Shown piece by piece: positions 40,224-43,835 of a stretch of 43,835 nucleotides of DNA; position 1 is the stretch's first letter, and every line of letters starts with the position of its first letter. The notes under the pieces were generated by a model. The model made no database searches. It saw nothing but the letters and a program-made list of their open reading frames with translations, and was not told the origin of the DNA. The position numbers and the translations under genes are program-made. This stretch comes from an uncultured Thermoguttaceae bacterium. Its GTDB lineage: Bacteria > Planctomycetota > Planctomycetia > Pirellulales > Thermoguttaceae. The stretch lies in the NCBI GenBank assembly GCA_937951625.1, contig CALFBP010000094.1:1-43835 (forward strand), in the 5' to 3' direction.

Positions 40224-40556
40224 ATGACTGGGCATATTCAAGTGTTGACGACCGCCGGGTCGCGCGAGGAGGCGGATCGTATTGCCCGGGCTTTGGTCGA
40301 ACAGCGATTGGCGGCCTGCGTTCACGTGATGGGGCCCCTTCAGAGCACCTATCATTGGAAGGGAGCCATGGAAACGGCTGAGGAGTGGCTATGCACGGCC
40401 AAAAGCCGCAGCGAGCTTTACGAGCGGATTGAACAAGCGATCCGCGAAGTGCATTCCTACCAGGTGCCGGAGATTCTTGCCGTGCCGATCGTGGCAGGCA
40501 GCGCCGCTTATCTCCATTGGTTGGACGAGGTACTAACGTGGAAGACGCAAAGCTAG
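40224..40556 (+). CDS. cutA: CutA1-type divalent cation tolerance protein
   Basis: 110 residues, the usual CutA1 size, from an ATG with TGAGGAA 5 nt upstream. The core is visible: IQVLTTAGSREEADRIARALVEQRLAACVHV, YHWKGAMETAEEWLCTAKSR, YERIEQAIREVHSYQVPEILAVPI and YLHWLDEV, matching the ferredoxin-like trimer of CutA1. Genetic work in E. coli linked CutA1 to copper and other divalent-cation tolerance, but the mechanism is unclear. The last 19 nt overlap the next gene's start, which implies coupled translation. Next to an RND pump with a His-rich insert the gene hints at metal handling, an inference from position only. Confidence 0.93.
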   Translation: MTGHIQVLTTAGSREEADRIARALVEQRLAACVHVMGPLQSTYHWKGAMETAEEWLCTAKSRSELYERIEQAIREVHSYQVPEILAVPIVAGSAAYLHWLDEVLTWKTQS

Positions 40557-41563
40557 GGGTGGCGATTCACGGGGCGGGCTGGGTGGCGAGCGCCCACGCC
40601 GCAAGCTGGCTGAAGAATCCGCATGCCCGGATTGTTTCCATTAGCGATCCTCACCTGGAGCGTGCAAGGGATTTGGCCTCGCGTTTGAGCATCACTTGCC
40701 GGCTGGGAACCGATTACCAGGCCGTGCTCGACAATCCCGAGGTCCATGTCGTCGATCTCTGCGGCCCTAGCCACGTCCACGCTGAACAGGCGATCGCCGC
40801 CGCTGAAGCCGGCAAGCACCTGCTGGTCGAAAAACCGATCGCCCTCTCCATGGAAGAAAATCGCGCGGTACGCGACGCGGTGGCTCGGGCAGGCGTGCGG
40901 AGCCTGGCTGGGTTCGTGCTTCGATGGAATCCAGCAATTCAAACCATCAAATCGCTTGTCTCCGCCGGCGCGATTGGCGAACTGTTCTACGCCGAACTCG
41001 ATTACTGGCACGGCCTCAAGCCCACTCACCATGCCTGGCACTTGCTCAGTAAGCGAAAAACCGGCGGAAGCGCGATGCTGTTCGGCGGCTGTCATGCGGT
41101 GGACGGCCTGCGATGGCTCACCGGGGATGAACCGGTCGAGGTCACCGCCATGGCGAACAACAAGCGGGGCTGGTTCGAATATGACGCCAACGTGGTCGCC
41201 ACGATCCGCTTTCGCAGCGGTATCCTCGGCAAGACCTCCGTCCTGTTCGACTGCGAAATGCCCTACACGTTCAATATCGACCTCGCCGGCACCGAAGGCA
41301 CGATCCGCGACAACCGGGTGTGGTCCAGGCGGCTCTTTCCCGGTCAAACCGGCTGGACCTTCATCCCTACCGTGCTACCGCACACGAGCGACGTCCAACA
41401 CCACCCCTTCGACGCCGAAATCGAGCACTTCGTGCAGTGCATCCGCGAGGGACGCGAGTCCCATTGCAACATCGCCGACGCCTACCGCACGCACGAACTC
41501 TGCCTGGCCATCGATCGCTCGATCGAACTGGGCGGCCGTCCCGTGACATTGCCGTTGGATTGA
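40538..41563 (+). CDS. Cytosolic Gfo/Idh/MocA-family oxidoreductase
   Basis: 341 residues from a GTG with GAGG 7 nt upstream (MEDAKLGVAIHGAGWVASAH). Unlike the MocA protein at 33-34 kb it has no signal peptide. The Rossmann start GVAIHGAGWVASAHA has Ala/Gly substitutions relative to GxGxxG but keeps its shape. HVVDLCGPSHVHAEQA and HLLVEKPIALSMEEN carry the family EKP motif; HAWHLLSKRKTGGSAMLFGGCHAVDGLRW supplies the catalytic-region lysine/histidine, and DYWHGLKPTHHAW is part of the substrate loop. The enzyme probably oxidises or reduces a sugar or cyclitol with NAD(P). The gene overlaps cutA by 19 nt, so both are likely translated from one mRNA despite unrelated functions. Confidence 0.9.
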   Translation: MEDAKLGVAIHGAGWVASAHAASWLKNPHARIVSISDPHLERARDLASRLSITCRLGTDYQAVLDNPEVHVVDLCGPSHVHAEQAIAAAEAGKHLLVEKPIALSMEENRAVRDAVARAGVRSLAGFVLRWNPAIQTIKSLVSAGAIGELFYAELDYWHGLKPTHHAWHLLSKRKTGGSAMLFGGCHAVDGLRWLTGDEPVEVTAMANNKRGWFEYDANVVATIRFRSGILGKTSVLFDCEMPYTFNIDLAGTEGTIRDNRVWSRRLFPGQTGWTFIPTVLPHTSDVQHHPFDAEIEHFVQCIREGRESHCNIADAYRTHELCLAIDRSIELGGRPVTLPLD

Positions 41564-41816
41564 AAGCAGGCAGGTAAACGGGGGCCACGCTCCCTCGTAG
41601 CTGCGATCCCCTCTGCATCGGCGATCGCGACGGATTGCCCCGACACGAAACAGCGCGTCCCATTATTAGCTTGGATTGGAATCGCCGAAGCAAGACTCTC
41701 AGCGGTGGATTTTGCCTTCCTCCCGCGGCCGGGATGTCGCGGCCTCGGCCGCGCGATGTTCCGAGTTCAGTCGGCAGTCATGACCGATGCCACCGATGCC
41801 AAGCAATGGCGAGCTA
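41564..41816. other. Intergenic region between convergent MocA and Cys-rich protein genes
   Basis: 253 nt. It contains three copies of the heptamer CGCGGCC or its complement (41724-41730, 41738-41744, 41747-41753) which can pair in two ways, and a small direct repeat ACCGATGCC. These might end transcription; no T-tract is present. No gene was seen. Confidence 0.4.
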
Positions 41817-42434
41817 TTAGCGATCTTCTCGTTGGCTCACAGTTCGGGCGGTCAGGGACGGCATGGGAGCTGCGGGAAGGGGGGCGACGACGTAGGTGGA
41901 CGAGTGCGTCGTCACCTCGGCAGACGCTGGGGTCGCCTTCCCACGGCAATCCTCGCAAAGGTACTTGACGACACCTTTATAGACCGGCACCTCGCACTCG
42001 TATTCCTTTTTTACGAGCTTCTTGACATTGCGCGGATGCCCAGGCTTCGGCGGCACCTGGCATTTGGTGTTGCAGTTCGGGCCGCCTTTGACGCCGCGAC
42101 AGTTTTCGCACGCTTCCTCGCACTGTTCGCAAGAGTTGCCGCCGCGGAGGCTGCCGCAGCCGGGCAAAAGCGGGCTGATCGCCTGACACTCCACGGTCCA
42201 ATAGTGCTTCTTCACTTTGGTCGTTTCTGCCACGACGTCGCATACCGTCGGCCGACATGGCACTTCCCGCCCACAATGGGCGCAGCGAGTCGGACTGCCC
42301 GTATCGCTCGGGTCGTTGCACCCCCCTTGGCCGCCGCAAGCTGGGTCAACACAGCGTGGCCCCTCCTCGGCAACGACCGCTGGGAGCAGGCAGCTCAAGG
42401 CGGTGAACGTCAAAATCATTCCGAACATTCTCAT
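41817..42434 (-). CDS. Secreted cysteine-rich protein, function unknown
   Basis: 205 residues from an ATG with CAGGAG about 7 nt upstream. A signal peptide (MRMFGMILTFTALSCLLPAVVAEE) is followed by about 160 residues with some 18 cysteines, many as CxxC (CAHCGREVPC, CEQCEEACENC, CEDCRGK). Between the clusters stand short basic/aromatic phrases: TKVKKHYWTVEC, VKKLVKKEYECEVPVYKG and VVKYLC. The last 35 residues lack cysteine and are Ser/Ala/Pro-rich. It is probably a disulfide-bonded or metal-binding envelope protein. I know proteins of this look from planctomycetes but no function. It follows the porin gene on the same strand, about 110 nt downstream. Confidence 0.72.
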   Translation of the reverse strand: MRMFGMILTFTALSCLLPAVVAEEGPRCVDPACGGQGGCNDPSDTGSPTRCAHCGREVPCRPTVCDVVAETTKVKKHYWTVECQAISPLLPGCGSLRGGNSCEQCEEACENCRGVKGGPNCNTKCQVPPKPGHPRNVKKLVKKEYECEVPVYKGVVKYLCEDCRGKATPASAEVTTHSSTYVVAPLPAAPMPSLTARTVSQREDR

Positions 42435-42545
42435 GGTTATTCTCCTGTGTTGCGGGCTCGCCGCCAGGCGGACCCGATGGATGTCTGTAAAACCAGGCCA
42501 ACGTGTCTTTCCGCAATCGTAAGCGCCCCGATAGGTACACGACGA

Positions 42546-43835
42546 TCAGTACTCGAGCGCCATCCGCATGGCAAAGATATCCATGGGCACGGTCCAACCG
42601 GCGGACGGCCGGGCCGCGGTGGTGTGGATATAGTTGAACATCACCTTGGCATAGGGGTTCCAGTACCAGGTCAGGCCCAGCGTGTGGTCATCGGCCGTAC
42701 CGCCGTTGATCCCGGCCGTGAAGTCCTGCAAGTCGAGATTGGAGTACCGGTAGAGGATTTCCCAAGCCCCTTTGCCCATCTGCACATCGCCGTCGCCGGT
42801 GCGAACGCGGAAGAAGTTCTCGAACGGCTTCACGCGATCAAAACAGCCAGCACGCCGATTGTAGACGCGGTTCTCGCCGGTCAGGAAATAGCTCGCGTAG
42901 ACGTAGTAGCCGGAGAAGTAAGCATCCGGGTCCGCGCCGCTGCGGTTCACCGTGACGCCGATCCACTCCGTCTGCAACGAGAATGGCCCATACACCAAGG
43001 CCGCTTCCGGTCCAAAGAGGTGGTAATTTACGGTGTTCGCGATGTTGCCGGTATCGACGACGGTCCGGTCCGAGCCGTTTTGGTCCCTCATCATTCCGAC
43101 CTCGGGACGGGATCGGAACCGCACGACGCCGTCGTCATCGTCGCGATAGCTGTAGCCGAATCCCACGTGGAACAGGCCTCGCCCCTCCGTAGCTTCGTCG
43201 TACCAGGGAAGCCAGGTGACCCGGCCCGTCACCGCTCGACCACCATCATCATCCGCGCGGAACGGCGGGATGTCGGTCAAGTCGCGGAAGACGCCGATGG
43301 CCCAAGTGCCGCTTTCCTCCGCAAAGGTGTTCATGGCCCGAATGCCCATGTTGCGCGCGGGAGAAAAGGCATTCGGCAGGCTGCGTTCCATGAAACTGAT
43401 GAACCGCGAGCTGGTGAGCTCTTCCAGGCTGAAAGGCTCCTTATAATGGCCGATCTGCACGTTGCCCAGCAGAGGCAACTCGTTCACGCCTACGTAGGCG
43501 TCCTTGAACGAGATCACGCTCACGTCGGAGATGGTGTGCGTGTGGGCAGGCGTCCCGGCGCTGGAAGTGGTGTAGTTGTTACGGGCCGCGGCGTCGATCT
43601 CGAGGCGGTAATTGAATACCTCGAACATATCACCACCCACGCCGATCCGCGCGGTGCGGAAGTAGGCCGCGTCCTGGGCGTCGCCAAGGAACGTGCGACT
43701 ATCCGCGTTCTGATTGAAAAACACCGCGTCGGCGTGGACTCGGCCCTGGACGACTACCGTCGGCCTACTGGCGGCCTTCTTCTTATCGGCGGCCTCTTTC
43801 TCTCCGGCCTTCTTCATGAAGTCCTCGACGCGTTT
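42546..43835 (-). CDS. Porin of the phosphate-selective OprO/OprP type, N-terminus cut by the window
   Basis: 429 visible residues; the frame continues past base 43835, so signal peptide and start are missing. A Lys/Ala-rich stretch (KKAGEKEAADKKKAA) precedes the barrel. The barrel begins TVVVQGRVHADAVFFNQN and has OprO/OprP phrases: YFRTARIGVGGDMFEVFNYRLEID, ISFKDAYVGVNELPLLGNVQIGHYKEPFSLEELTSS (split by turns) and SLPNAFSPARNMGIRAMN. Many strands alternate polar and hydrophobic residues. GAWEILYRYSNLDLQDF and TLGLTWYWNPYAKVMFNYIHT form the last strands, and the protein ends in an aromatic (EY), as outer-membrane barrels do. It should let anions such as phosphate pass, though specificity cannot be read. 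Confidence 0.85.
   Translation of the reverse strand, partial: KRVEDFMKKAGEKEAADKKKAASRPTVVVQGRVHADAVFFNQNADSRTFLGDAQDAAYFRTARIGVGGDMFEVFNYRLEIDAAARNNYTTSSAGTPAHTHTISDVSVISFKDAYVGVNELPLLGNVQIGHYKEPFSLEELTSSRFISFMERSLPNAFSPARNMGIRAMNTFAEESGTWAIGVFRDLTDIPPFRADDDGGRAVTGRVTWLPWYDEATEGRGLFHVGFGYSYRDDDDGVVRFRSRPEVGMMRDQNGSDRTVVDTGNIANTVNYHLFGPEAALVYGPFSLQTEWIGVTVNRSGADPDAYFSGYYVYASYFLTGENRVYNRRAGCFDRVKPFENFFRVRTGDGDVQMGKGAWEILYRYSNLDLQDFTAGINGGTADDHTLGLTWYWNPYAKVMFNYIHTTAARPSAGWTVPMDIFAMRMALEY

Noticed and set aside
41724-41753. CGCGGCC copies after the MocA gene as a CRISPR-like or phage attachment repeat
   Set aside because: Only three 7-nt copies, two inverted and without regular spacers; better explained as a GC-rich dyad.

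Overview
The window reads as chromosomal DNA of a GC-rich planctomycete, probably a Pirellulales/Thermoguttaceae-like lineage. This rests on content, not on a marker gene: an exported arylsulfatase-type enzyme, a Tat-exported Gfo/Idh/MocA oxidoreductase next to a GH127 arabinofuranosidase, a URO-D-like protein, an exported glutaminase-A-like protein, NupG-like and sugar-porter MFS carriers, a Cys-rich secreted protein, and Gram-negative envelope genes (LptF/G-type permease, RND pump, porin). About 35 protein genes are visible. No rRNA, tRNA, CRISPR array, insertion sequence or phage gene was seen. Two genes run off the ends: a Uma2-type C-terminus on the left and a porin N-terminus on the right.

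Layout. 1-7.8 kb: Uma2 end, URO-D-like protein, sugar MFS carrier with a clear promoter, then a leftward cluster sulfatase > radical SAM protein > membrane polyferredoxin (NapH-like plus NapG/MauM-like), and a MutT-type Nudix hydrolase. 8-10.7 kb: one exported 909-residue protein that joins a SAM methyltransferase domain to a glutaminase-A-like domain. 10.7-17.3 kb: a Tad/Flp pilus locus (flp, small membrane peptide, prepilin peptidase, TadE, CpaB, RcpA secretin, tiny lipopeptide ORF, CpaE/TadZ). It is headed by what I read as a cyclic-di-GMP-I (GEMM-I) riboswitch and closed by a strong intrinsic terminator; the motor ATPase and platform genes (tadA/B/C) are absent. 17.4-23 kb: LptF/G-like permease, then comF-DUF502-hemC, and a NupG-like MFS carrier. 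23-31 kb: a GHMP sugar kinase, an AddA/RecB-like helicase-nuclease, a TIM-barrel sugar isomerase, and a coupled pair that corresponds to the two halves of the plant/fungal Tm-1 protein. 31-34.5 kb: GH127 and a Tat-exported MocA oxidoreductase (sugar catabolism). 34.9-39.9 kb: RND pump and its adaptor. 40-43.8 kb: cutA overlapping a cytosolic MocA oxidoreductase, the Cys-rich secreted protein and a porin.

The best candidate for a little-described system is the Tad locus. A c-di-GMP sensor RNA stands before the major pilin, a terminator separates pilin from assembly genes, two very small membrane/lipoprotein ORFs are embedded in the operon, and CpaE lacks both lysines of the deviant Walker A. 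Other points to look at: the exported methyltransferase-glutaminase fusion, the sulfatase/radical-SAM/polyferredoxin cluster, and several long intergenic stems, most notably a nested hairpin of about 80 nt upstream of cutA. All calls come from reading the sequence and knowledge of the families; no database search or folding calculation was run.
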